Shown here: positions 40,846 through 51,294 of the stretch, piece by piece
How the letters are laid out: the number at the start of each line of letters is the position of its first letter
Position numbering within the stretch: the stretch's first letter is position 1
Source: Streptomyces cylindrosporus
Lineage (GTDB): Bacteria > Actinomycetota > Actinomycetes > Streptomycetales > Streptomycetaceae
Reading direction: 5' to 3'
Assembly: GCF_022698165.1 (NCBI RefSeq)
Contig: NZ_JALDAY010000008.1
Coordinates: 536,372 to 600,371, forward strand
DNA length: 64,000 bases
The notes under the pieces: model-generated
Told to the model about the DNA's origin: nothing
What the model saw: the letters and a program-made list of their open reading frames with translations, nothing else
The model's database searches: none
Translations under genes and position numbers: made by a program

Positions 40846-41797
40846 GATACCCGAGCTGAGCCCGGCTCTCACTGCCCAGCGTCGCCGCGAGCTTGGCGAT
40901 GTGGACCCGGGCGGTACGGATGTTCATGCCGAGCCGGTCGGCGATGACGGCGTCGGTGTGACCTTCGACGAGGAGGGCGGCGATGGCGTGCTGGCGGGGG
41001 GTGACGCCGTCGAGGGAGGGGCGGCGGACGGCTTCGGGGTACATGGGGGTGCCCAGTCTCCACAGGCGGTCGAAGGCGGTGGCGAGGAAGGTGACGAGAG
41101 CGGTGTTGCGCACTTCGAGGGCGAGGGTGCGCTCCGCGTTCGCCGGTACGAAGGCCACGGTCCGGTCGACGACGAGCAGCCGGTCGGTGACCTCGTCGAG
41201 GGTGCGCGCCTCGACGTCGCCGGTGAGCTGCTCGTAGCGGGCGAGGACCTGGGGCGAGTGGCGGAGGGTGTGCTGGTAGAGGGTGCGGATACGGCCCCCG
41301 CGGTCGAGCAGGGCCTGGTCGCGGGCGAGGGCGGCGGCGCGACGGTCCGGGGTCAGCTGATGGGTGTGCGTGGTGTGCGGCTGGATGGCGAGGAGCTCGT
41401 CGGCGGCGTCCGCCAGCGCCTGGTTGAGGGTCGCGTTGATCTGCTCCATGCCGCTGAGGACCCGGAGCGTCGGGGTGTCCGCGCTGCTGCCGTCCGGGCC
41501 ACCGAGTCGCAGCAGCGGTTCGAAGGCCTCGGCCAGCCGCTCGCCGTGCCGCCGCTCGTCCGCGATGCGGTCCTCGGAGGCGCGCAGCAGGCGGCGCAGG
41601 GCGACGGCGGGGGCGACCGGCTCCAGCCGGTCGAGGTCCTCGACAGAGGGGTGCAGCAGCCCGAGCCCGACCAGGCACGGCGCCGCCTCCGCGTCCGCGC
41701 TGCTGACGTGCCCCTCGCGCAGCGCACGCCGGTACAGCTCCGTGCCCTCCGCGCACAGATCCTCCACACCGTGCTCCGGATGCCTGGCCGGGGTCAC
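40808..41797 (-). CDS. TrmB-like/LuxR-family regulator (paralog 2)
   Basis: Protein of 329 residues from a GTG. Same three-part design: N-terminal VEDLCAEGTELYRRALREGHVSSADAEAAPCLVGLGLLHP, TrmB-like sensor with RIRTLYQHTLRHSPQVLARY and RLLVVDRTVAFVPANAERTLALEVRN, and C-terminal HTH TPRQHAIAALLVEGHTDAVIADRLGMNIRTARVHIAKL. It is near identical to paralog 3 in the HTH and central part, a recent duplication. It begins 19 nt after the paralog 3 stop and may share its transcript. No receiver domain, so the sensed signal is probably a ligand rather than phosphorylation. Confidence 0.85.
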   Translation of the reverse strand: MTPARHPEHGVEDLCAEGTELYRRALREGHVSSADAEAAPCLVGLGLLHPSVEDLDRLEPVAPAVALRRLLRASEDRIADERRHGERLAEAFEPLLRLGGPDGSSADTPTLRVLSGMEQINATLNQALADAADELLAIQPHTTHTHQLTPDRRAAALARDQALLDRGGRIRTLYQHTLRHSPQVLARYEQLTGDVEARTLDEVTDRLLVVDRTVAFVPANAERTLALEVRNTALVTFLATAFDRLWRLGTPMYPEAVRRPSLDGVTPRQHAIAALLVEGHTDAVIADRLGMNIRTARVHIAKLAATLGSESRAQLGYLIARSGILDREE

Positions 41798-41816
41798 CGC
41801 ACTTCCCTCCGTTCGC

Positions 41817-42800
41817 TCAGTGGTCCTGCTTGAGGATCCCCGACTGCCCGATGAGGTAGCCGAGTTGCGCCCGGCTGTCGCTGCCGAGGGTGGCGGCGAG
41901 CTTGGCGATGTGGACGCGGGCGGTACGGATGTTCATGCCGAGCCGGTCGGCTATGACGGCGTCGGTGTGGCCCTCGACGAGGAGGGCGGCGATGGCGCGC
42001 TGGCGGGGGGTGACGCCGTTGAGGGTGGGTTGGCGGACGGACTGGGGGTGCATGGGGGTGGCGAGGCGCCAGAGGCGGTCGAAGGCGGTGGCGAGGTAGC
42101 CGACCAGCGCGGGGTGGCGCACTTCGAGGGCGAGGGTGCGGTCCGCGTTCGCCGGGATGAAGGCCACCGTGCGGTCGAGGATCACCAGCCGTTCGGTGAC
42201 CTCGTCCAGGGTGCGGGCCTCCACGTCGCCGCGCAGACGCTCATAGCGAGCCACGACGGTCGGGGCGTGACGGAGGGTGTGCTGGTAGAGGGTGCGGATA
42301 CGGCCGCCGCGGTCCAGCAGCGCCTGATCGCGGACAAGGGGTTCGGTGTGGACCGACGCAGGTTTGCCGATGTGGCTGCTGTGCGGCTGGATGCACAGGG
42401 CCTCCTCGGTCGCCTCGGCCATCGCCGCGGCGAGCGCGGTGTTGATGGATGTCATGCCGGCCAGCAGCCGGATCGCCGGGTCCTCGGCCGGGGTGCTGCG
42501 CAGCCCGCCCAGGCGCAGCAGCGGTTCGAACGCCTCGGTCATCCGCTGCTCGCGGCGGCGTTCGTGGGCCACGCGTTCCCCGGAGGCACGCAGCAGCCGG
42601 TGCAGAGCCAGAGCCGGGTCCATCGGCTCCATCAGATCCGTGTCGTCGAGGACCGGGCTGAGGAAGCCGAGGTCGACCAGGCAGGGCGCCTCGGCGGTGT
42701 CCCGTGCGTGTATCCGGCCTTCGCGTAGGGCGCGCGCGTACAGCCCCAGGCCTGCCTCGCACAACTCCTCCGGGTCATGGCGGTGCGCCGCTGCCGTCAC
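41817..42800 (-). CDS. TrmB-like/LuxR-family regulator (paralog 3)
   Basis: Protein of 327 residues from a GTG. N-terminal DPEELCEAGLGLYARALREGRIHARDTAEAPCLVDLGFL, sensor with RIRTLYQHTLRHAPTVVARY and RLVILDRTVAFIPANADRTLALEVRHPALVGYLATAFDRLWRL, and the same HTH as paralog 2. The final SRAQLGYLIGQSGIL matches the paralog 2 and 4 ends. It is separated from paralog 4 by only 19 nt, and paralog 4 ends in the same manner, so paralogs 4, 3 and 2 form one operon read on the minus strand. Confidence 0.85.
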   Translation of the reverse strand: MTAAAHRHDPEELCEAGLGLYARALREGRIHARDTAEAPCLVDLGFLSPVLDDTDLMEPMDPALALHRLLRASGERVAHERRREQRMTEAFEPLLRLGGLRSTPAEDPAIRLLAGMTSINTALAAAMAEATEEALCIQPHSSHIGKPASVHTEPLVRDQALLDRGGRIRTLYQHTLRHAPTVVARYERLRGDVEARTLDEVTERLVILDRTVAFIPANADRTLALEVRHPALVGYLATAFDRLWRLATPMHPQSVRQPTLNGVTPRQRAIAALLVEGHTDAVIADRLGMNIRTARVHIAKLAATLGSDSRAQLGYLIGQSGILKQDH

Positions 42801-42819
42801 GGACGGATCCCCTCCCTCT

Positions 42820-43827
42820 TCAGCCCTTCTGCTTCAGGATCCCCGACTGCGCTATGAGAAAGCCGAGTTGGGCCCGGCTGCCGCTGCCGAGGGCCGTGGC
42901 CAGCTTGGCTATGTGGGCGCGGCAGGTGCGGACGTTCATGCCAAGGCGCCGGGCGATGGCCTCGTCGACGTGGCCCTCGACGAGGAGCTTGGCTATGGAG
43001 TGCTGGATCTCCGAGATGCCGTCGGAGGCCGTCTCGTAGGGGCCGGTGCTCAGGGGAACCGCCCGGTCCCACAGGAACTCGAAGAGTTTGATCAGGTAGC
43101 GGATGAGGCCGGGGTGCCGGAGCTCCAGGGCCACCTGCTGATCGTCGCGGGCGGGGATGAAAGCGACGCTCTCGTCGCAGATGATCAGCCGCTCGACCAG
43201 TTCGTCGATGGTTCGGTACTCCGCCTTGCCGTTCGACAGCTGGGCTGCATAGGCGAGTTTCTCCGGGCTGTGGCGGGCCGTGTGCTGGTACAGGGTACGG
43301 ATCCGCACACCACGTTCGATCAGCAGCCGGTCGCGGTCCAGCCCTTGGATGAGACTGCGTTCCGGCCGGTTGCCGCTTGGCTGGATCGTGAGCATCTCGG
43401 ACTGGCACTGGGCCGTGGCCAGGTTGAGCGCCGCGTTGATCCGCTCGCCGCCCTCCAGCACGGTGATCGAGTCCGTGGTTGTCATGACCTGCGCGCTGAC
43501 GGCCATGAATGGCTCGAAGGCGTCGGAGAGCCGGATCGACAAGCGCCGCTGCTCGGTGATCTCGTGCTCGATCGGATTGAGCCGCTGGGCCAGGGCGACC
43601 GCCGGAGGGACGGGACGCAACCAGTTCTCGTCGTCCGGATCGGGGTGGAGCAGGGCGAACTCCATCAGACAGGGAGCAGATTCCACATCGGCACGGGCGA
43701 TTCGTCCTGTGCGCAGGGCGTTCGTGTAAAGACGGCCGCCTTCCTCGCACATCTCGGTCACCGAATGAGGATGCGCCCCTTTAGTCCGATTCGATGTCAA
43801 ATCTCCACCCCCCAGGGTCCTGAACAT
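42820..43827 (-). CDS. TrmB-like/LuxR-family regulator (paralog 4)
   Basis: Protein of 335 residues, the most diverged of the four. N-terminal VTEMCEEGGRLYTNALRTGRIARADVESAPCLMEFALLHP, sensor with RIRTLYQHTARHSPEKLAYAAQL and RLIICDESVAFIPARDDQQVALELRHPGLIRYLI, HTH HSIAKLLVEGHVDEAIARRLGMNVRTCRAHIAKLATALG. It is the first gene of the minus-strand regulator operon and is divergent from the small peptide operon with 85 nt between starts, so a shared control region is likely. Codon use here is slightly lower in GC than in the neighbours. Confidence 0.85.
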   Translation of the reverse strand: MFRTLGGGDLTSNRTKGAHPHSVTEMCEEGGRLYTNALRTGRIARADVESAPCLMEFALLHPDPDDENWLRPVPPAVALAQRLNPIEHEITEQRRLSIRLSDAFEPFMAVSAQVMTTTDSITVLEGGERINAALNLATAQCQSEMLTIQPSGNRPERSLIQGLDRDRLLIERGVRIRTLYQHTARHSPEKLAYAAQLSNGKAEYRTIDELVERLIICDESVAFIPARDDQQVALELRHPGLIRYLIKLFEFLWDRAVPLSTGPYETASDGISEIQHSIAKLLVEGHVDEAIARRLGMNVRTCRAHIAKLATALGSGSRAQLGFLIAQSGILKQKG

Positions 43828-43912
43828 GCAGGAACATGATGCACCGATTGTGTGGCCATGACGTGCCCGAATGAGCCATCGTCGTATCCGACGGGGGAAG
43901 AGGGACCTTCAA

Positions 43913-44122
43913 GTGAGGACGAAGCCGACTATGGGTAAGAGAATGCTTCGCTCGGTGCTTGTCGCAGCCTTCTCCGCCGTTGTGGCCTTCGGAGCGCTGA
44001 GTGGTCACCCTGGCGAGAAGAGTGATACACGGGCGGACAGTGCTTGGCCGGCGGTGGCCGAGCGGGCGACGGTTGCCGACAGTGGTGCATCGACGGTCGG
44101 TACGACCACGGTGAGGAGCTGA
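43913..44122 (+). CDS. Small exported peptide, candidate signal precursor
   Basis: Protein of 69 residues from the GTG at 43913, preceded by AGAGGGA at 8 nt; an ATG at 43931 also fits. A signal peptide is clear: basic VRTKPTMGKRMLRS, hydrophobic SVLVAAFSAVVAFGAL, then SGHPGEKSDTR. The exported part is short, polar and Ala/Thr/Ser-rich (ADSAWPAVAERATVADSGASTVGTTTVRS) without Cys. It is divergent from the LuxR paralog 4 gene and the next gene starts 1 nt after its stop. A processed peptide acting as a signal for the LuxR-type sensors is an attractive but unproven idea. No homolog is recognised. Confidence 0.65.
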   Translation: MRTKPTMGKRMLRSVLVAAFSAVVAFGALSGHPGEKSDTRADSAWPAVAERATVADSGASTVGTTTVRS

Positions 44123-44123
44123 C

Positions 44124-44459
44124 GTGACAACGCCGCCCGACGACCGCTCCTTCCGCAGAGAAATGGCCACGGCCTACCGCTCCGGCTGGCACTTCATCGA
44201 CCTGGTCACCGCGATCCCCCACTCCGGTGACTCGTTGATGGTGACCGTCTTCGGTGAGCCCGTCGTCGTGACGCGGGACGAGGACGAGGACGTCCGGGCG
44301 TACCGGTGTCTGCGGCGGCCTCGGGGGGCGCCGCAGCCCGTGCGGTGTGCCATTCGGTACGGAATGATCTTTGTGAACCTGGACCAGCGAGACCACCGGC
44401 TGGTGGAACCGGAAGCCCCCAACGTACGGACCATCTCAGCCACCCCCCGCAGTGCCTGA
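44124..44459 (+). CDS. Small Rieske-like protein lacking the Fe-S ligands
   Basis: Protein of 111 residues from a GTG 1 nt after the peptide gene stop, with GAGGAG upstream, so the two are coupled. The sequence follows the Rieske dioxygenase N-terminal pattern (SGWHFIDLVTAIPHSGDSLMVTVFGEPVVVTRDEDEDVRAYRCLRRPRGAPQ then CAIRYGMIFVNLDQRDH). The first iron motif, normally C-x-H-R-G-A, reads CLRRPRGA and has lost its His; the second CxxH motif is absent, with the chain jumping directly to the RYGMIFVNLD strand. It cannot bind a 2Fe-2S cluster. It is half the size of a dioxygenase alpha subunit, so it probably has a binding rather than redox role. Confidence 0.65.
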   Translation: MTTPPDDRSFRREMATAYRSGWHFIDLVTAIPHSGDSLMVTVFGEPVVVTRDEDEDVRAYRCLRRPRGAPQPVRCAIRYGMIFVNLDQRDHRLVEPEAPNVRTISATPRSA

Positions 44460-44502
44460 CGCGAATCCCCCGTCGTAACAGTTCGCTCAGGTGCTTCCCC
44501 CC

Positions 44503-44543
44503 GCAGCGGCGTCACCGTGACCTGAACACGGTGACGCCGCTGC
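44503..44543. terminator. Strong bidirectional terminator
   Basis: GCAGCGGCGTCACCGTG (44503-44519) pairs with CACGGTGACGCCGCTGC (44527-44543) across 7 nt and is followed by AGTTTTA on the plus strand. It separates the Rieske-like gene from the convergent PPOX gene. Confidence 0.88.
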
Positions 44544-44607
44544 AGTTTTACGGGACATTTCCGGGTATCCACCCAATCGTCGGCCACCCCGCAGTGGCCG
44601 AAAACAG

Positions 44608-45021
44608 TCACCCGCGCCCCATGGCCCTCGTCAGTTCGATCTCGATCACGACGCGTGACGGGTTCGGCGAAGGAGTGCGCCCGTAGCGCTCGGCATAGCG
44701 CCGCTCGGCCTCCGCGACCTGGTCAGGACCGGTCCGTACGACCGCCCGCCCCTCCAGCGTCGCCCACCGCCGCCCGTCCACCTGGCACACGGCCACCCGC
44801 GCCCCCTCCGGCCCGGCCGCCAGCACATTGGCCACCTTCGTACTGGACTTGCTCGCGATCACCCGAGCCAGCCGGGCCCGCGGATCGTATGTGACCCCGA
44901 CGGGCACCACGTGCGGGCTGCCGTCCGGGCGCGGGGTCGTCAGCGTGCACAGATGCCGCTCCCGCCAGAAGTCGAGGTACGCGGGGTCGGGAGCGCCGGG
45001 GTCCTGGGGGTACGCAGCCAT
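44608..45021 (-). CDS. PPOX-class (F420/FMN-dependent) oxidoreductase-like protein
   Basis: Protein of 137 residues with the split-barrel flavin fold of the pyridoxamine-5'-phosphate oxidase superfamily: LDFWRERHLCTLTTPRPDGSPHVVPVGVTYDPRARLARVIASKSSTKVANVLAAG, then RVAVCQVDGRRWATLEGRAVV and RYAERYGRTPSPNPSRVVIEIE. Actinobacterial members of this size mostly use F420, for instance biliverdin reductases; the substrate here is unknown. The ATG has an upstream GGGAT stretch only, and the divergent clpB promoter starts about 60 nt away, so the two share a control region. Confidence 0.75.
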   Translation of the reverse strand: MAAYPQDPGAPDPAYLDFWRERHLCTLTTPRPDGSPHVVPVGVTYDPRARLARVIASKSSTKVANVLAAGPEGARVAVCQVDGRRWATLEGRAVVRTGPDQVAEAERRYAERYGRTPSPNPSRVVIEIELTRAMGRG

Positions 45022-45080
45022 GGAAGGGACGGTATCCCTTCGAACCTGGCACCCGTTTCGAACCCGGCACCCGTTCGCAC

Positions 45081-45101
45081 CTTGAGTGGAATAGACTCAA
45101 C
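45081..45101 (+). promoter_or_regulatory. HAIR operator for HspR, clpB promoter
   Basis: CTTGAGT (45081-45087) N7 ACTCAAC (45095-45101) matches the HAIR consensus with one mismatch. A second degenerate half (GCTCAAG at 45114-45120) lies 12 nt on. This places clpB under HspR together with dnaK, as known in Streptomyces. Confidence 0.88.
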
Positions 45102-45169
45102 TTTGTGTACGTTGCTCAAGTCACACCGTGACAGTGGATGAGGGCTGACGCCAGGAGGAGAACGGAAAC

Positions 45170-47767
<2,598 letters not shown>

Positions 47768-47802
47768 GGGGCAAAGGCCTGTAACGGACGGTGCCGGGCT
47801 TG

Positions 47803-47828
47803 CCTCCCCCCTCCCCGGATGGGGGAGG
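47803..47828 (+). terminator. Candidate terminator after clpB
   Basis: CCTCCCCC (47803-47810) pairs with GGGGGAGG (47821-47828) across 10 nt, between clpB and the YbjN-type gene. Stem is short but all G-C rich. Confidence 0.6.
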
Positions 47829-47859
47829 ATGGCGGCATCCGTACGAAGGGAAAATCACG

Positions 47860-48390
47860 GTGAGCATCGACCCGTCCTCGATTCCGAACTTCGGGGGCCA
47901 GCCCGAGCCGCAGCCCGGCGGACCGGCGGGCCCCGTCGTCCCGGATCAGGACCTCGTGAAGCAGCTCCTGGACCAGATGGAGCTCAAGTACGTCGTCGAC
48001 GACGAGGGTGACCTCGCGGCGCCGTGGGAGCAGTTCCGTACGTACTTCATGTTCCGCGGCGAGGACGACCAGCAGGTCTTCTCGGTGCGGACGTTCTACG
48101 ACCGGCCCCACAAGATCGACGAGAAGCCCGCGCTGCTCGAGTCGATCGACGACTGGAACCGTCGGACCCTGTGGCCCAAGGTCTACAGCCACACCCACGA
48201 CGACGGCACCGTCCGCCTGATCGGCGAGGCGCAGATGCTGATCGGCACCGGCGTCAGCCTGGAGCACTTCGTCTCCTCGACGGTCAGCTGGGTGCGCGCC
48301 GCCATCGAGTTCGACAAGTGGCTCGTCGAGCAGCTCGGCCTCGAGCAGGAGGTCAACGAGGCGGACAAGCCCGAGGACGACGAGGAGTAG
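47860..48390 (+). CDS. YbjN-domain protein
   Basis: Protein of 176 residues from the GTG at 47860 with GAAGGGA upstream. After a disordered Pro/Gly N-terminus (about 1-28), the YbjN fold appears: VKQLLDQMELKYVVDDEGDLAAPWEQFRTYFMFRGEDDQQVFSVRTFYDRP, then NRRTLWPKVYSHTHDDGTVRLIGEAQMLIGTGVSLEHFVSSTVSWVRAAIEFDKWLVEQLG. The C-terminus is acidic (EVNEADKPEDDEE). The fold is related to type III secretion chaperones; the bacterial cytoplasmic members are regulators or chaperones of unknown targets. Common next to clpB in Streptomyces, as I remember it. Confidence 0.8.
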   Translation: MSIDPSSIPNFGGQPEPQPGGPAGPVVPDQDLVKQLLDQMELKYVVDDEGDLAAPWEQFRTYFMFRGEDDQQVFSVRTFYDRPHKIDEKPALLESIDDWNRRTLWPKVYSHTHDDGTVRLIGEAQMLIGTGVSLEHFVSSTVSWVRAAIEFDKWLVEQLGLEQEVNEADKPEDDEE

Positions 48391-48403
48391 GCCCGAGGGC
48401 CGC

Positions 48404-49597
48404 TCAGAGAGGCGTATGGGCGAATACGACCAGATACGCCCCGTAGGCGAACGAGAGCCCGGCCAGGGCCGCGACCACCACGGTCGCGTGCCCGGGCCGG
48501 GCTCTGGCCGTTCGCACCAGCGCGCGGGCGAGCGGCAGCAGCAGCGGGAAGGCGGGCAGCAGGAACCGGGGCTTGGACTCGAAGAACCCGGAGCCGCCGA
48601 GCGCGACCAGCAGCAGTACGCCGCTGTGGACGACGAGCGGCAGCGGGGCGCGGTCGGCGAGGAGCAGGGCGTACAGGACGACGGCCGCCGCGACGATCAC
48701 CATGGTCATGGGGGAGACGAAGCGGTCCTCGTGCAGGAGCATGTGGCGGATGAAGTGCACGGAGCCCCTGCCGAAGTCGAAGCGTGAGCCCCACTCGCGC
48801 TGCACTTCGAAATAGCCGCCGAGCAGGTCGCCCCTGCGGTGGCCGACCCACAGGACGTATCCGGCCCAGCCGGCCGGGGCGAGCGCGGCGCCCGTCCACA
48901 GCCTGTGGGTAACTTTCCCGCGCTGCCTCCAGACCTCGTACGCCGCCGTCGCGAGGACCGCCGCGGCGACCGCGAAGCCGTTGGGCCGGGCCGCGCCCGC
49001 CAGCGCGGCCAGGGCGCCCGCCCACACCCAGCGGCCGGTGAGCAGCGCGTACAGCGACCAGGCGGCGAAGGCGGTGAGGACCGGTTCCGTGTACGCCATC
49101 GACAGCACGACCGAGTGCGGGAGCAGGCCCCAGAGCAGGACCAGGGCGGTGCCGACGGCCCGGCCGTGCAGCCGGGCGCCGACCGCGTAGATCCCGCAGG
49201 CGGCCACCGCGGCCGCCGTCCACGACACGATCAGCCCCGAGGCGCCGGCGCTCAGCGGGCCCAGCACGGTCGCGGCGCGGACCAGGGCCGGGTAGAGCGG
49301 GAAGAACGCCAGGTCGCTGTAGACGACCGTGGGGTTGTGGTGCACGGTGCGGCCGTAGCCGTGGGCGGCGATGCCCAGGTACCACAGGGAGTCCCAGGAC
49401 CGTCCGAGCAGCGCGAGCGGATGGCGGCCGGCCGCCCAGGAGACCGCCGCGAGCGCGGCGACGCCGAGCAGCCGGGCCGCGAGGAACAGCCCGAGGGCGG
49501 TGCCCATGGCCGCCGGGAGGGGCAGCTGGGCACGGTCCCGCGCGCCGGGGCCGGGCCCCGTGACGGAGGGGCGGAGGAGGGTACTGGCTTGGGTCAC
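48404..49597 (-). CDS. PIG-V-like membrane mannosyltransferase (GT-C fold)
   Basis: Protein of 397 residues with about ten to eleven membrane segments. The GT-C marker near residue 65-80 (GRSWDSLWYLGIAAHGYGR), with an Asp in an extracytoplasmic loop, is the catalytic-type motif of PIG-V and related polyprenyl-P-mannose transferases. LAFFPLYPALVRA and AYTEPVLTAFAAWSLYALLTG follow the same family pattern. It would use a lipid-linked sugar on the outer face of the membrane. The acceptor cannot be told. It is convergent with the YbjN gene with 13 nt between. The start is the GTG at 49597; the first about 30 residues (to PAAMG) are hydrophilic and cytoplasmic. Confidence 0.8.
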   Translation of the reverse strand: MTQASTLLRPSVTGPGPGARDRAQLPLPAAMGTALGLFLAARLLGVAALAAVSWAAGRHPLALLGRSWDSLWYLGIAAHGYGRTVHHNPTVVYSDLAFFPLYPALVRAATVLGPLSAGASGLIVSWTAAAVAACGIYAVGARLHGRAVGTALVLLWGLLPHSVVLSMAYTEPVLTAFAAWSLYALLTGRWVWAGALAALAGAARPNGFAVAAAVLATAAYEVWRQRGKVTHRLWTGAALAPAGWAGYVLWVGHRRGDLLGGYFEVQREWGSRFDFGRGSVHFIRHMLLHEDRFVSPMTMVIVAAAVVLYALLLADRAPLPLVVHSGVLLLVALGGSGFFESKPRFLLPAFPLLLPLARALVRTARARPGHATVVVAALAGLSFAYGAYLVVFAHTPL

Positions 49598-49715
49598 ACC
49601 GGAACATTGCAGGGTGAAGCGGGCAAGTGCGAGCCTTGTGCGGCCGGGCGGGTACGGATTCGCGGCGCTCGGCGTGGCGGCGTGACTCAGGGGCCGGGAT
49701 CGTCCGAGCCCTGGA

Positions 49716-50894
49716 TCACGCGAGCGCCTTGAGCCTCTTCACCGCTTCCTCCAGCACCCCGGTCTGCTTGCAGAACGCGAACCGTACGAAGGGTGCCCCC
49801 GCCTCCCGGTGGTCGTAGAAGACCGCGTTCGGGATGGCGACGACGCCGGCGCGCTCGGGCAGGGCGCGGCAGAAGGCGAAGCCGTCGGTCTCGCCCAGGG
49901 GGCGGATGTCGGTGGTGATGAAGTAGGTGCCGGCGGGCTTGAAGACCTCGAAGCCGGCCTCGGCCAGGCCCGTCGCCAGCAGGTCGCGCTTGGCGAGCAT
50001 GTCCGCGCGGAAGGCGGAGAAGTAGCTGTCGGGAAGCGCGAGGGCCTCGGCGACGGCGTACTGGAAGGGCCCGGAGGCGACGTACGTCAGGAACTGCTTC
50101 GCCGAGCGGACGGCGGTGGTCAGGGCGGGTGTCGCAGTCACCCAGCCGACCTTCCAGCCGGTGAAGGAGAAGCTCTTGCCGGCCGAGCCGATGGTGACCG
50201 TGCGCTCGCGCATGCCCGGGAAGGTGGCGAGGGGGAGGTGCTCGGCGTCGTCGAAGACGAGATGCTCGTACACCTCGTCGGTGACCACCAGCAGATCCCG
50301 CTCCACCGCCAGCTCGGCGATCGCGGTGAGCTCCTCGCGGGTGAGGACGGTTCCGGTGGGGTTGTGCGGGGTGTTGATGAGCAGCAGCCGCGTCCGATCG
50401 GTGACGGCGGCGCGCAGCTCGTCGAGGTCGAGCCGGAAGCTACCTTCGTGCGGCCGCAGGGTGACCGGCACCCGCTTGCCGCCCGCCATCGCGATGCAGG
50501 CCGCGTACGAGTCGTAGTACGGCTCGAAGGCGATCACCTCGTCGCCGGGTTCGAGGAGGGCGAGCAGGGACGCGGCGATGGCCTCCGTCGCGCCGGCCGT
50601 GACCAGGACCTCGGTGTCGGGGTCGTACGACAGCTCGTACCGCCGCTCCTGGTGCGCGGCGATCGCGGTACGCAGCTCCGGGATGCCCGGACCCGGCGGG
50701 TACTGGTTGCCACGCCCGTCACGCAGCGCCCGCACGGCCGCCTCCCGGACCTCCTCGGGCCCGTCGGTGTCGGGGAAACCCTGGCCCAGGTTGATGGACC
50801 CGGTCCGCAGGGCCAGAGCCGACATCTCCGCGAAGATCGTCGTCCCGAACTCGGCGAGCCGGCGATTGAGAAAGGGGCGCGTACTGGAGGTCAT
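49716..50894 (-). CDS. PLP-dependent class I/II aminotransferase
   Basis: Protein of 392 residues from the ATG at 50894 (AGGATG 9 nt upstream; an ATG at 50903 has no spacing). PLP marks are complete: NQYPPGPGIPELRTAIAAHQ, TPHNPTGTVLTREEL, VTDEVYEHLVFDD, and SAGKSFSFTGWKVGW with the Schiff-base Lys. The pattern fits the kynurenine aminotransferase / N-succinyl-diaminopimelate aminotransferase subclass; keto-acid specificity is not settled by sequence. Its 5' leader is just next to the left 21-bp repeat of the small island, whose insertion may have replaced the original upstream region. Confidence 0.85.
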   Translation of the reverse strand: MTSSTRPFLNRRLAEFGTTIFAEMSALALRTGSINLGQGFPDTDGPEEVREAAVRALRDGRGNQYPPGPGIPELRTAIAAHQERRYELSYDPDTEVLVTAGATEAIAASLLALLEPGDEVIAFEPYYDSYAACIAMAGGKRVPVTLRPHEGSFRLDLDELRAAVTDRTRLLLINTPHNPTGTVLTREELTAIAELAVERDLLVVTDEVYEHLVFDDAEHLPLATFPGMRERTVTIGSAGKSFSFTGWKVGWVTATPALTTAVRSAKQFLTYVASGPFQYAVAEALALPDSYFSAFRADMLAKRDLLATGLAEAGFEVFKPAGTYFITTDIRPLGETDGFAFCRALPERAGVVAIPNAVFYDHREAGAPFVRFAFCKQTGVLEEAVKRLKALA

Positions 50895-50921
50895 GCCGGC
50901 CATCCTGCGCCGAGGCTCTGG

Positions 50922-50942
50922 AGTTCCTCAACTCTGCTTTGG
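50922..50942. repeat. Left 21-bp direct repeat (putative attL) of a remnant island
   Basis: AGTTCCTCAACTCTGCTTTGG is repeated exactly at 52533-52553, 1.6 kb away, with an integrase remnant next to the far copy. This is the arrangement of an integrated element. The repeat is only 28 nt upstream of the aminotransferase start. Confidence 0.8.
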
Positions 50943-51037
50943 GGTTGAGCGGGTGCGGCGAGCCGGCGGGCACTTCCTCTGAGCTGGGGGAGGGCCTCGA
51001 TCTTGCGCGACGCCCGCGCCCCGGATACAACCGTCTG

Positions 51038-51274
51038 GTGACAAGCAACTCCGGGCCAACGGCGCGGTGGACCAAGGACAAGGCCGGAGCCTACCTGTCG
51101 GCCGCAACCGGCTTCTTCTTCACTCTCGCGCTGGCTCGTGACCCGGCGGAGCGACTGACCCCGGATCATGCGCATACAGTCGCTTCGCTCGTCAGCTTCG
51201 TGGTTGCCGTCCTCGCGTACTGGCTCGGGTTGCGTGTGATGAAGAGGCTCCCCGGGCGGCTCCCACCGGGTTAG
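51038..51274 (+). CDS. Small membrane protein in remnant island
   Basis: Protein of 78 residues from a GTG at 51038 (VTSNSGPTARWTKDKAG), with no clear ribosome-binding site. Two membrane segments are seen: AGAYLSAATGFFFTLALA and VASLVSFVVAVLAYWLGLRVM. It lies inside the 21-bp repeats. No family recognised; an upstream in-frame ATG at 50939 would overlap the attL repeat and is less likely. Confidence 0.45.
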   Translation: MTSNSGPTARWTKDKAGAYLSAATGFFFTLALARDPAERLTPDHAHTVASLVSFVVAVLAYWLGLRVMKRLPGRLPPG

Positions 51275-51294
51275 CGATGCTGCGCTTGGCACTC

